Below, piece after piece: positions 7,550 to 15,524 of a stretch of 64,000 nucleotides of DNA. The stretch is from positions 682,001 to 746,000 of the forward strand of contig NZ_JAPZSV010000003.1 in assembly GCF_027532185.1 (NCBI RefSeq), given 5' to 3'. A program made the translations under genes and the position numbers. Positions within the stretch are counted from its first letter, which is position 1, and each line of letters starts with the position of its first letter. This stretch comes from Hylemonella sp. GTDB lineage: Bacteria > Pseudomonadota > Gammaproteobacteria > Burkholderiales > Burkholderiaceae_C. The notes under the pieces were generated by a model. The model did no database searches. It saw only the letters and a list, made by a program, of their open reading frames with translations, and had not been told where the DNA came from.

Positions 7550-9613
7550 TCAGCGCGATGGCAGCGGGTTGCCCGGGGATTCACCGGGGTAGGCGCTCGG
7601 ATCGTCGCGCGGTGGCAGCAGCGGGCCGGCCTGGATCGGCAGCACGGCGCTGGCGGCGGGCTGCACCGCCTGCTGCGCGGCGCGCATCTGGTCGTAGCGC
7701 CCCATGGAGAGGTCCTCGGCCGCCGCGGCGTCACGGATCACCACCGGGCGCAGGAAGACCATGAGGTTGGTCTTCTTGCGCGCGCGCGTCTCGCTGCGGA
7801 ACAGGCCCCCAATCAGTGGCAGGTCGGCCAAGCCCGGCACCCGCTCCTGGTTGCCCGCGTATTCGTCCTGCAGCAGGCCGCCGAGCACCACGATGGCGCC
7901 GTCGTCCACCAGCACGTTCGATTCGATCGAGCGCTTGTTGGTGATCAGGCCGCTGGGCGAGTTCAGCGAGCTGGCCTGCACGCTGGAGACCTCCTGGAAG
8001 ATCGCCAGCTTGATGCTGCCGTTCTCGCTGATCTGCGGCTTCACGCGCAGCGTCAGGCCGACGTCCTTGCGCTCGATGGTCTGGAAGGGATTGACGGTGC
8101 CGCTCGCGCCGACATTGTTGTTGGTGTACTGGCCGGTGACGAAGGGCACGTTCTGCCCGATCACGATCTTGGCCTCCTCGTTGTCCAGCGTCAGCAGATT
8201 GGGCGTGGACAGGATGTTGCCGTCGCCGTTCTGCTCCAGAAAGCGGGCCAGGAAGCCCAGCACGTAGATGCCGTTGTGCTGTGTCGCCACACCGACGTTG
8301 AGGCCGCGGCTGGGCACCACGCCCCCGGTGGCGGCCTGGGTGGCCAGGGTGATGATGTTGCTGCCACCGGCCCCGAAGTTGGTGCCGATCAGGCCGATGT
8401 TGGCGTCGCCGGCGCGCCCGATCGGGCCCTGCCACTGGATGCCGAACTCGGCCGCCTTGTCGGCATTGACCTCGGCGATCAGGCTCTCCACGAAGACCTG
8501 GGCCCGGCGCGCGTCCAGCTTGTCGATCACCGCGCGCAGTTGCCGGTACTGCGGCTCCGGCGCGGTGATGATCAGCGAGTTGGTGGCCAGGTCGGCCTGC
8601 ACCTGCCCGCCCGTCGTGGTGCCGAGCGGAACGACCTGCGCCGATGGGGCCGCCGCAGCGCTCGGGCTGGTGCTGGCCGGGGCACGCACCTCGCCCGCCA
8701 GCACCGCACGCAAGGTCACGGCCAGCTTGCCGGCATCGGCGTTGCGCAGGTAGACCACGTAGATGTTGCCGTTGCCACCCTCCCCCTGCTGCGTGGGCTG
8801 ATCGAGCTTGGCCACCAGGGCCTGGACCAGCTGCACGCGCGCCGGGTTGGCGGCGCGCACGATGAGCGCATTGCTGCGCGGTTCGGCCAGCACCACGGTC
8901 TTGTACAGGGTGTCGACCTGGCCCTGGCCCGCGGTCGGCCCGGCGCCCGATTCGAGCAGGCGCGTGACCAGCGGTGCCAGATCGGTGGCGGTGGCGTGGC
9001 GCAGCACGAGCATCTCGATCTGCGCGGCGCCCGCGACATCGTTGGCCGCGATGATGCGGCCCAGGCGCTGCAGGTTGTCGGCGTAGTCCGTGATGATGAG
9101 CGCGTTGGTGCCCGGGTTGACGTTGACCGTGTTGTTCGGGCTGATCAGCGGGCGCAGCACCGGCACCAGGTTCGCGGCCAGCTCATGGTTGAGCTTGAAG
9201 ATCTGCGTCACGATCTGGTTGCCGGCCGGCGCCACCGGCCCGGCGGTCACCACACTGCCCTGCAGCTTGGCCTCGGATTCGGGCACCACCTTGTAGAGCC
9301 CGCCCGATTCGACCACGGTGTAGCCCTGCAGGCGCAGGGTGGCGAGAAAGTGGTTGTAGGCCACCATGGGCGGCAGCGGCAGCTCGCTGCTGAGGTTCAT
9401 GGTGCCCTTGACGCGCGGGTCCACCACCAGCTGCCGCCCGGTGATGCTGGCCATGGCGCGCGCCACGGCCTCGATCTCGGCGTTGACGAAGTTCAGCGTG
9501 ACCGGCGCGTTGCGCCCCTCGGCGGGCTGCGCGTGCAAGGGCATGGCCGGGCCGAGCAGCCACAGACCCAGGACCAGTGCACGGCACAGGCGAGACACAG
9601 CGAGGGGGTGCAT
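7550..9613 (-). CDS. gspD: Type II secretion outer-membrane secretin GspD
   Basis: 687 aa. The signal peptide (residues 1-29) ends in LHA-QP. The N0 domain starts VTLNFVNAEIEAVARAMAS, followed by N1-N3 KH-like repeats (NVNPGTNALIITDYADNLQR; VLAEPRSNALIVRAANP) and the C-terminal secretin domain with VPFVTGQYTNN and VPGLADLPLIGGLFR near residues 600-615. It forms the multimeric outer-membrane channel. It has no extended S-domain tail with an obvious lipoprotein pilotin partner nearby. Low-complexity Ala/Ser residues (about 340-355) are an interdomain linker. Confidence 0.97.
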   Translation of the reverse strand: MHPLAVSRLCRALVLGLWLLGPAMPLHAQPAEGRNAPVTLNFVNAEIEAVARAMASITGRQLVVDPRVKGTMNLSSELPLPPMVAYNHFLATLRLQGYTVVESGGLYKVVPESEAKLQGSVVTAGPVAPAGNQIVTQIFKLNHELAANLVPVLRPLISPNNTVNVNPGTNALIITDYADNLQRLGRIIAANDVAGAAQIEMLVLRHATATDLAPLVTRLLESGAGPTAGQGQVDTLYKTVVLAEPRSNALIVRAANPARVQLVQALVAKLDQPTQQGEGGNGNIYVVYLRNADAGKLAVTLRAVLAGEVRAPASTSPSAAAAPSAQVVPLGTTTGGQVQADLATNSLIITAPEPQYRQLRAVIDKLDARRAQVFVESLIAEVNADKAAEFGIQWQGPIGRAGDANIGLIGTNFGAGGSNIITLATQAATGGVVPSRGLNVGVATQHNGIYVLGFLARFLEQNGDGNILSTPNLLTLDNEEAKIVIGQNVPFVTGQYTNNNVGASGTVNPFQTIERKDVGLTLRVKPQISENGSIKLAIFQEVSSVQASSLNSPSGLITNKRSIESNVLVDDGAIVVLGGLLQDEYAGNQERVPGLADLPLIGGLFRSETRARKKTNLMVFLRPVVIRDAAAAEDLSMGRYDQMRAAQQAVQPAASAVLPIQAGPLLPPRDDPSAYPGESPGNPLPSR

Positions 9614-9617
9614 GGCC

Positions 9618-10418
9618 TCAGCCCACCTTCAGGATGGACCGTGCGCCGTCCCGACGCCCGATGATGTTGAGCAGATTGGACAGCTCGGCCTCGTGCGATG
9701 GCATCGCCTGGGCCACACCGTCGAAGTGCAGCTGCGAGCCGCTCCAGTGGCCCTGGCCGCTGAGCTGCAGGCTGCCGCTCAGCGTTTCCAGTTGCAGGCG
9801 CGGGCGGGTCCCGCCATCGAGCGTGACGCGGTAGCTGCCGACAGGCTTGAGGGTGGACAGTGGCGAGCGCAGATCACGGGCCTCCAGCTGGAGCTCGCCC
9901 TGCAGCTGCAGCGTGCCGCCAGCCCACGCGGCCTGCAGGCCACGGCTGCGCAGCTGCAGCTCGCCTTCGAGCTGCACCGTGTTCCAGGGGCTGCCCAGGC
10001 CGCTGAAGAGCGCCATGGGCCAGGTCGACGCACTGTCCTCGGCGCTGAACTGCAGGCCCCGGCCCTGCGCTCGCACGCGCACGCGCAGGGCCTGCGGCAT
10101 GCAGCAGTCGGCCTGCACGCGCAGGGCCAGCCCATCCCAGGCCGCCTGCACGCGCCATTGCACCCGGCCCGGCAGGCGCGTGGCGCCCTGGCTGCCTGGC
10201 GGGCCGGTCAGCACGAGTTCGCCCGAGCCGTCCCACAGCGTGCCCTGCACCTGCCGCAGCTGCAGCTGACCCGCGCTGAGCCGCTCCAGCCCCCAGGCGA
10301 GCCAGCGCGCCGGTGCCAGCAGCAGCACGGCCATGACCGCCCCGAGGCAGGCGCCCGCGCAGGCCCAGCGCCAGAAGCCGTGCGCCGCGTGGGGGTGCGA
10401 GGACTGCATGGCGCTCAT
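9618..10418 (-). CDS. gspN: Type II secretion protein N (GspN)
   Basis: 266 aa. One N-terminal transmembrane helix (residues about 15-37) is followed by a periplasmic beta-rich domain: LVLAPARWLAWGLERLSAGQ, LRQVQGTLWDGSGELVL, and near the end GQGHWSGSQLHFDGVAQA, all typical of T2SSN. GspN is an accessory inner-membrane protein found in a subset of type II systems. The start overlaps the gspM stop by four bases (ATGA type), implying translational coupling. Confidence 0.92.
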   Translation of the reverse strand: MSAMQSSHPHAAHGFWRWACAGACLGAVMAVLLLAPARWLAWGLERLSAGQLQLRQVQGTLWDGSGELVLTGPPGSQGATRLPGRVQWRVQAAWDGLALRVQADCCMPQALRVRVRAQGRGLQFSAEDSASTWPMALFSGLGSPWNTVQLEGELQLRSRGLQAAWAGGTLQLQGELQLEARDLRSPLSTLKPVGSYRVTLDGGTRPRLQLETLSGSLQLSGQGHWSGSQLHFDGVAQAMPSHEAELSNLLNIIGRRDGARSILKVG

Positions 10419-10921
10419 CCTGCGTCCGGTTCCGGCTGGGGCAGGCGGTAGATCAGCACGCCGTCCCAGACGGCGGCTGTGCCTTGCCCCTGGCGTGTCA
10501 GCCTGGCCTCCACCGCCTCCATGCCGGTCTGGGCCCGTGACTCGAGCAGCCAGTCGGCCAGCACGCCGGCCGGTACCTGCCTGAGCGTGAGGGTGAGCTG
10601 CCCCTGCGCCACGCGCAGCTGCACACCGGACCCCAGGCGTGCCAGCGTGGCCTCCAGGGCCTGCACCCGCGCCGTCGGGCTGGCGCGCGGCTGATCGCGC
10701 AGCTGCTCCAGACTCCGCTGCAGGCGCTGCATCGTTTCCAGCTGCCGGTCCAGCAGCGCATGGCGCTGCGACGCCCCCTGCACCGTGCGCCAGGCCGGCG
10801 CCAGCAGCACCAACCAGAGCAGCAGCGCGCCCGCCCCCAGGGCCAGGATGCGCCAGCGGCGCTGGTCGCGTGCGGGCAAGGCATGCCAGCGATCGGGCCA
10901 GAGGGCGTGCAGACCCGTCAT
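10415..10921 (-). CDS. gspM: Type II secretion inner-membrane protein GspM
   Basis: 168 aa, typical length. A short cytoplasmic start precedes one transmembrane helix (ILALGAGALLLWLVLLAPAW, residues about 26-45), then a coiled-coil (QRHALLDRQLETMQRLQRSL) and a small ferredoxin-like periplasmic domain. GspM partners GspL in the assembly platform. It overlaps gspL and gspN by four bases each. Confidence 0.92.
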   Translation of the reverse strand: MTGLHALWPDRWHALPARDQRRWRILALGAGALLLWLVLLAPAWRTVQGASQRHALLDRQLETMQRLQRSLEQLRDQPRASPTARVQALEATLARLGSGVQLRVAQGQLTLTLRQVPAGVLADWLLESRAQTGMEAVEARLTRQGQGTAAVWDGVLIYRLPQPEPDAG

Positions 10922-12156
10922 GGCCGGCCTTGTGGCTGGATCACCAGCAGATCGTCCTGCACGCGGGCCTGCCAGCCTCGCGCCGCCAGCCGGTCGGAGA
11001 GCGCGGCCAGGGTCTGCGGGTCAGGCTTCAGTCCCTGCAAGCGAAGTTCGCCGTCGCTCAGCGCGATGGCCGTCGGTGGTGTCGGGCCCGGGGCCGCCTC
11101 GGCCATCCACAGCAACAGGTCCACCAGGCCGGGTCCGCTGCCCAGCCCGGCCGCTTCCTGCCGCAGCGCCAGCGCGCGCTCCATCTGTCGCGGTGGATCG
11201 ACCACCACGCGGACCTCGGGCAAGGCCCGCGTGAAAAGCGCGTGCATGCGCTGCTCTTTTTCCTCCAGCAGGGACTGAGTCTGCCAGGCCAGGATGTTGA
11301 GGCCGATCACCTGGACGCCCAGCAGCAGCGCCAGGCCCCAGCGCAGCGCACGCCATTGCGGCTCCCGGATCAGCCGTCCACCCCCGAGCGCCAGGGCCTT
11401 GAAGGCGCGGCTGCGGCGGCTGGCACTGAATTCGAACTGGGCCAGGTTCCAGGGTGAGTGCATGGCCTGCAGCAGGCGCTCAGCCCGCGTGCGCACGCGC
11501 ACCGGCTGCCCCAGCACCTGCTCGGCCAGCGGAGCCACCGCAGGCTCGGCGTCGATCGCGGCCGGCGCGGCCAGCGCCAGCAGCGCGACGGCCGCCTCGC
11601 CCAGGGGCAGCAGCGTCACGCCCTGCGGCGTGCACAGCACCAGCTGGGCCGGCGCCAGATCCGCCGTGACATCGGCGGTGGAGGTGGCATGGCTGTCGCG
11701 CAGCGGCGCGAACTCGGGGACGATGCGCTGGATGCGCTGGGGCAGGACGGCCAGCACCTGTAGGGCCTGCATCAACCAGGCTCGCTGGCAGACCGCCACC
11801 CAGACCGGCGCATCCGCGCTGACGCCAGGGAAGACGGCGAAATGCAGCTGCTCGGGCTCGTCGAGCAGCAGCTCCTCCAGCAGGCCCGCCAGCACGGCAC
11901 GCAGGCGCAGGGGCTCGGTCCGCCGGCTGCGCAGCGTACGGCCCAGGGTCCCCGGCAAGGTGAGCGGGTGCCAGGACAGGGCGCGCGCGGGCACGACCGC
12001 CACCACCCGCTTGCTGCGCCCCGAGCCGGTGGCCAGCAGGGCCGGCGACGCACAGCCCTGGGCCGACAGGCTGCTGCCGTCGGACGACAGCACGTAGTCG
12101 TGCTCCGACGCCGCGGTCGGCGTGGGAAACGCGAGGGTGACGATCAGGGTGGACAT
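10918..12156 (-). CDS. gspL: Type II secretion assembly-platform protein GspL
   Basis: 412 aa from ATG 12156 (MSTLIVTLAFPTP); an in-frame GTG ten codons upstream is less likely. A cytoplasmic actin-like domain (residues 1-240) contains LRLRAVLAGLLEELLLDEPE. One transmembrane helix (about 260-285, WGLALLLGVQVIGLNILAW) leads into a periplasmic ferredoxin-like domain. GspL recruits GspE to the membrane. It is first of the minus-strand gspLMNDEF unit, and the promoter should lie in the short gap 12157-12212 or further upstream in the BON region. Confidence 0.92.
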   Translation of the reverse strand: MSTLIVTLAFPTPTAASEHDYVLSSDGSSLSAQGCASPALLATGSGRSKRVVAVVPARALSWHPLTLPGTLGRTLRSRRTEPLRLRAVLAGLLEELLLDEPEQLHFAVFPGVSADAPVWVAVCQRAWLMQALQVLAVLPQRIQRIVPEFAPLRDSHATSTADVTADLAPAQLVLCTPQGVTLLPLGEAAVALLALAAPAAIDAEPAVAPLAEQVLGQPVRVRTRAERLLQAMHSPWNLAQFEFSASRRSRAFKALALGGGRLIREPQWRALRWGLALLLGVQVIGLNILAWQTQSLLEEKEQRMHALFTRALPEVRVVVDPPRQMERALALRQEAAGLGSGPGLVDLLLWMAEAAPGPTPPTAIALSDGELRLQGLKPDPQTLAALSDRLAARGWQARVQDDLLVIQPQGRP

Positions 12157-12212
12157 GTGGTGGCCCGGCCCCCGTCGCACCGCCATGACCGCACGGTGCG
12201 GGAGGCACGCCC

Positions 12213-12476
12213 TTATTTCTTGAGCGTCATTTCGTTGGTCACGCTTTGCACACCTTCGACACTGCGCGTGATCGCGAGGATGCGCTTGACCTGCTCGGGG
12301 CTGTCGATGAAGCCGCTGAGCTGGACCTCGCCCTTGCGGGTGACGACGGCGATGTCGAAACTCTTGATCTCGGGCACGGCAAACAGCGCCGACTTGACGC
12401 GCGTCGTGATGACGCTGTCGTCGACCGCGTTGCCCAGGGTCGCGTCGCCCAGCTTGAGCGTCATGCCGTTGTCCAC
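12213..12476 (-). CDS. BON-domain protein, downstream half of a stop-interrupted tandem-BON gene
   Basis: 87 codons in the same frame as the upstream BON gene, separated only by one TAA (12489-12491). It begins with the last strand expected of BON domain 1 (GVDNGMTLKLGD), then a full BON domain (DDSVITTRVKSALFAVPEIK ... SVEGVQSVTNEMTLKK). If translated alone it may restart at GTG 12476 or ATG 12464 (AAAGGGG precedes). It would lack a signal peptide, so it would be cytoplasmic and probably non-functional. BON domains bind phospholipids in the periplasm (OsmY/DolP type). Confidence 0.75.
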   Translation of the reverse strand: MDNGMTLKLGDATLGNAVDDSVITTRVKSALFAVPEIKSFDIAVVTRKGEVQLSGFIDSPEQVKRILAITRSVEGVQSVTNEMTLKK

Positions 12477-12488
12477 CCCTTTGACGCC

Positions 12489-12794
12489 TTAGACGCGGCG
12501 CACCAGGGCCAGGGCCTGGTCCATGCGCTCGCGCGTATCGACAAAACCGCTGAGCTGCACCTGGCCCTTGCGCGTCTCGACCTGGATGTCGAAGCTCTTC
12601 ACCTCAGGGTCGGCCAGCAGGGCCGATTTGACGCGCGTGGTCACGACGCTGTCGTCGATCTCCGTCCCGACGGTGGTGCCGCTCGTGACGGGGGCGCTCT
12701 GCGTGGATTCACGCAGGTCGCAGCCGACGCCCCCCAGTGCCAGCGCGCAGGCCAGCGGCCAGCCCAGCCGCGGCGTCAAGGTATGGATGTTCAT
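12489..12794 (-). CDS. BON-domain lipoprotein, upstream half ending at an in-frame TAA
   Basis: 101 aa from ATG 12794. Signal/lipobox LALGGVGC puts the lipidated Cys near residue 25. A Ser/Thr-rich linker precedes a BON domain (DDSVVTTRVKSALLADPEVK ... GQVQLSGFVDTRERMDQALALV). Translation stops at RRV-TAA, where family members normally continue with E-GVKGV. A GAA to TAA change would explain it, and the reading frame continues intact for 91 codons beyond. A Crp-like palindrome lies 96 bp upstream of the start. Confidence 0.75.
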   Translation of the reverse strand: MNIHTLTPRLGWPLACALALGGVGCDLRESTQSAPVTSGTTVGTEIDDSVVTTRVKSALLADPEVKSFDIQVETRKGQVQLSGFVDTRERMDQALALVRRV

Positions 12795-12890
12795 GATGGC
12801 TTTCGTGGAAGGTGTACTGCATCGAAGGCAGGCGCTGTGGTCACGCCGCTTCGTCGAGCCTTCACTATCCTGCAGGCACGCCGCACCATC

Positions 12891-12906
12891 TGTTCGGTGT
12901 CGCACA
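12891..12906. promoter_or_regulatory. Crp-like palindrome 4 (TGTTCGGTGTCGCACA)
   Basis: 16-bp site 96 bp upstream of the BON lipoprotein start and 157 bp from the gspC stop, in the gap 12795-13062. Confidence 0.55.
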
Positions 12907-13062
12907 TACCTGATGCAGGCCAGCCGCTACGCTGTGCCCATGTCACCCGGTCCTGCGCCGCAGGGCGGACGGTGATGCAGGCCTTGAGTGCCGCGGTGTT
13001 GTCCTCGATACCGGCTCAGCGCCGGCAGACAGGAGCCGCATGATGAAGCCAACCGGCCTCTC

Positions 13063-13524
13063 TTACCGCACGGGGCGTTTCAGCTCCAGCGTCAGATCGA
13101 CAGGTGCCTGCAGATCGGTGGCCAGCATGGCACGTCGCGGTGCCACGGCCTGGAGCACCAGCCCCTCCACCACCACGCTGCCCACCGTGTACGCGCGGGC
13201 TGGCTTGCCGTCCACCGAGATCAGCGCGGCGCCGCTACCGGCGGCATTGGCCACCACCCCGGAGAGCACCAGACGCGCGGCCAGGCCGGCGGGTGCCTGT
13301 TCCAGCACGCGCGCCCCCGCTCCCAGAAGCTGCGCCAGCAGACGACGTTGCTCCTCGGGGGCCACGGTGGCTGCGGGCGCGAGGGACACAGCCTGCACCG
13401 CATCGGCCTGCGGCTGCAAGCCCGGCCAGCGCAGCACCCAGTACACCGCACTGCCGGCCAGCAAGGCGGCCAGACCGAAGGCCGTGAGGCGCGGCCATGC
13501 CATCGGTGAAGGACTGGAGCTCAT
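13063..13524 (-). CDS. gspC: Type II secretion protein GspC, short form without PDZ domain
   Basis: 153 aa if started at ATG 13524; ATG 13533 and GTG 13554 are alternatives without clear ribosome sites. A transmembrane helix (about residues 12-32, LTAFGLAALLAGSAVYWVL) is followed by a homology-region (HR) domain: LVLSGVVANAAGSGAALISV, then DGKPARAYTVGSVVVEGLVL. The length is much shorter than PDZ-containing GspC proteins, and the C-terminus ends soon after the HR. GspC links the inner-membrane platform to the secretin. It is isolated from gspL by the BON gene and is divergent from gspG. Confidence 0.85.
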   Translation of the reverse strand: MSSSPSPMAWPRLTAFGLAALLAGSAVYWVLRWPGLQPQADAVQAVSLAPAATVAPEEQRRLLAQLLGAGARVLEQAPAGLAARLVLSGVVANAAGSGAALISVDGKPARAYTVGSVVVEGLVLQAVAPRRAMLATDLQAPVDLTLELKRPVR

Positions 13525-13566
13525 GCGGACCATTATCACGCGCCCATGCGGCACGGGGAAGCCCTC

Positions 13567-14010
13567 ATGCGGATGAACGGTCGCTCTCCATCACGCAGCC
13601 CGCACCGGCGCGGCTTCACGCTCATCGAGCTGATGGTCGTGCTGGCCATCATCGGCGTGCTGGCCGCGCTGATCGTGCCCAATGTGCTGGACCGTGCCGC
13701 CGACGCACGGGTCACGGCCGCGCGCACCGACATCGCGAACCTGGTGCAGGCACTCAAGCTCTACAAGCTGGACAACCAGCGCTACCCAAGCGCAGCCCAG
13801 GGCCTGCTGGCCCTGGTGCTCAGACCGGGCACGCCGCCCACCCCGCCGAACTGGAAGCCCTATCTGGACAAGCTGCCCAACGACCCCTGGGGCCAGCCCT
13901 ACCAGTACCTCAACCCGGGCCTGCAGGGTGAAATCGATGTGCTGTCCTTCGGTGCCGATGGCAAGCCGGGCGGCGAGGGAAGGGACGCGGATGTGGGCAG
14001 CTGGCAATAG
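13567..14010 (+). CDS. gspG: Major pseudopilin GspG
   Basis: 147 aa from ATG 13567 (GGGGAAG five bases upstream; ATG 13546 and 13573 are alternatives). The type IV prepilin cleavage motif RRG-FTLIELMVVLAIIGV is followed by the GspG body: NLVQALKLYKLDNQRYPSAA, the GLLAL turn, and DPWGQPYQYLNPG near the calcium-binding loop. It is processed by a prepilin peptidase not in this window. It starts the run gspG-H-I-J-K and overlaps gspH by 20 nt. Confidence 0.97.
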   Translation: MRMNGRSPSRSPHRRGFTLIELMVVLAIIGVLAALIVPNVLDRAADARVTAARTDIANLVQALKLYKLDNQRYPSAAQGLLALVLRPGTPPTPPNWKPYLDKLPNDPWGQPYQYLNPGLQGEIDVLSFGADGKPGGEGRDADVGSWQ

Positions 14011-14464
14011 GCGGGGCTTGGCCCCGGCACGAGATCATCACGGCCTGACCCTGCTGGAGCTGTTGATCGTGGTCGCCATCATCGCCATGGCCACGGCCAG
14101 CGTCTCCCTCACGATGCGCGACCACGCGTCGGTGCAGCTCGAGCGCGAGGCCCAGCGCCTGGCGGCCCTGCTGGAATCGGCGCGCAGCCTCTCGCGCACG
14201 CGCGGTGTACCCGTGCGCTGGCAGGCCACGGCGCAAGGCTTTCGCTTCGAGGGCCTGCCGGACAGCATGCTGCCCGAGCACTGGCTCGACGCCGACACCG
14301 CGGTCAGCGACCCGGCGGCACTGAACCTGGGGCCCGAGCCATTGATCGAGCCGCAGAGCGTCACGCTGGTGTCCAGGCGTCAGGCCGGCCCGGGCTGGCA
14401 CATCGCCACCGATGGCCTGCGTCCCTTTGCCGTGGCGCCCGCCACCGTCGGGGCAGGCGGCTGA
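13991..14464 (+). CDS. gspH: Minor pseudopilin GspH
   Basis: 157 aa from ATG 13991, overlapping the end of gspG. The prepilin motif is HHG-LTLLELLIVVAIIAM, with the Glu+5. The variable body contains REAQRLAALLESARSLSRTR and GVPVRWQATAQGFRFEGLP, typical of GspH. The stop shares bases with the gspI start. Confidence 0.92.
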   Translation: MWAAGNRRGLAPARDHHGLTLLELLIVVAIIAMATASVSLTMRDHASVQLEREAQRLAALLESARSLSRTRGVPVRWQATAQGFRFEGLPDSMLPEHWLDADTAVSDPAALNLGPEPLIEPQSVTLVSRRQAGPGWHIATDGLRPFAVAPATVGAGG

Positions 14465-14832
14465 TGGGGCCGCACCGCCGTCGCTCACGCGGCTTCACCT
14501 TGATCGAGGTGCTGGTGGCGCTGGCGATCGTGGCGATCGCTCTAATGACGGGGCTGAGCGCCATGGGCGCCCTGAGCCAGCGGGCCCAGCGCCAGTCCGA
14601 TGTGATGCTGGCACAGCTCTGTGCCGAGAACGCGCTGATCGGCCTGCGCCTGGCGCACCAGATGCCTGGCACCGGTGAGCTGCAGCTCGCCTGCGCGCAG
14701 GGCGGCCAGCCCTTCGGGCTGCGGCTGTCGACACGCCCCACCCCCAATCCCAACTTCATGCGCGTCGAGGCCCGGGTCGAACGCGACGGTGTTCCCCTGC
14801 TGCAGCTCATCACCGTGCTGGGACGCGACTGA
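14464..14832 (+). CDS. gspI: Minor pseudopilin GspI
   Basis: 122 aa. The prepilin motif SRG-FTLIEVLVALAIVAIAL is followed by LCAENALIGLRLAHQMPGTG and a compact beta domain ending LLQLITVLGRD. GspI nucleates the tip complex with GspJ and GspK. Start and stop each overlap neighbours by one base (TGATG type), indicating tight coupling. Confidence 0.94.
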   Translation: MGPHRRRSRGFTLIEVLVALAIVAIALMTGLSAMGALSQRAQRQSDVMLAQLCAENALIGLRLAHQMPGTGELQLACAQGGQPFGLRLSTRPTPNPNFMRVEARVERDGVPLLQLITVLGRD

Positions 14833-15524
14833 TGCGCCGGGACCGCAAGGCCGGCTTCACGCTGGTCGAACTGTTGGTGGCCCTCTCGATCATGGCCCTG
14901 ATGACCCTGATGAGCTGGCGTGGACTCGACGGCATGTGGCGCGTGCAGGGCCAGACCCGCGAGCGCTCCGACGCCCTGCTGACCCTGCAGACCGGGCTGG
15001 CACAGTGGAACGCGGATCTGGACGCGCTGGTCAGTCTGCCGACCCCAGCCGGCGCCGCGGCCGATGCGCCCCGGTCGCTGGACTGGAATGGCCAGGTGCT
15101 GCGCATGACGCGTGAGAGCGCAGCGCCAGCGCCCGCGGGCTGGCGCGTGGTGGCCTGGACCCAGCGCGAAGAGGCGGGCCAAGGCAAGTGGCTGCGCTGG
15201 CAGTCGGGCGTGCTGCGCACTCGGGGCGAATGGCAGACCGCTTGGCTGCAGGCCGCGCTTTGGGCTCAGAGTCCGGGTGCCGAGACCCGCAGGGACGAGG
15301 TGCAGATCACGGGACTGACGCGCTGGCAGATCTACTACTACCGCGACAACAGCTGGAGCCATCCCCTGTCCAGCGCCACCGCGGGCAGCCCGGCGACGCC
15401 GTCCGCAGGCAGCGCCGTCCCCGAGGGGGTGCGCCTCGTGCTGAGCCTGCCACCTGGCCCAGCGGTGACCGGAGAGGTCACGCGCGACTGGGCGCGCCCG
15501 ACCCTGGCGGGCCATCGATCATGA
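14832..15524 (+). CDS. gspJ: Minor pseudopilin GspJ
   Basis: 230 aa. The prepilin motif is KAG-FTLVELLVALSIMALM. The body includes WRGLDGMWRVQGQTRERSDA and a C-terminal WQIYYYRDNSWSHPL, usual for GspJ. It ends with an ATGA overlap into gspK. Confidence 0.94.
   Translation: MRRDRKAGFTLVELLVALSIMALMTLMSWRGLDGMWRVQGQTRERSDALLTLQTGLAQWNADLDALVSLPTPAGAAADAPRSLDWNGQVLRMTRESAAPAPAGWRVVAWTQREEAGQGKWLRWQSGVLRTRGEWQTAWLQAALWAQSPGAETRRDEVQITGLTRWQIYYYRDNSWSHPLSSATAGSPATPSAGSAVPEGVRLVLSLPPGPAVTGEVTRDWARPTLAGHRS

Noticed and set aside
7538-9664. Very long plus-strand frame opposite gspD
   Set aside because: It mirrors gspD codons; no start signal and composition typical of antisense shadow. GspD is unambiguous.
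12489-12491. Interpretation as selenocysteine or programmed recoding
   Set aside because: The stop is TAA, not TGA, and there is no recoding signal in view; a simple nonsense change is more likely.
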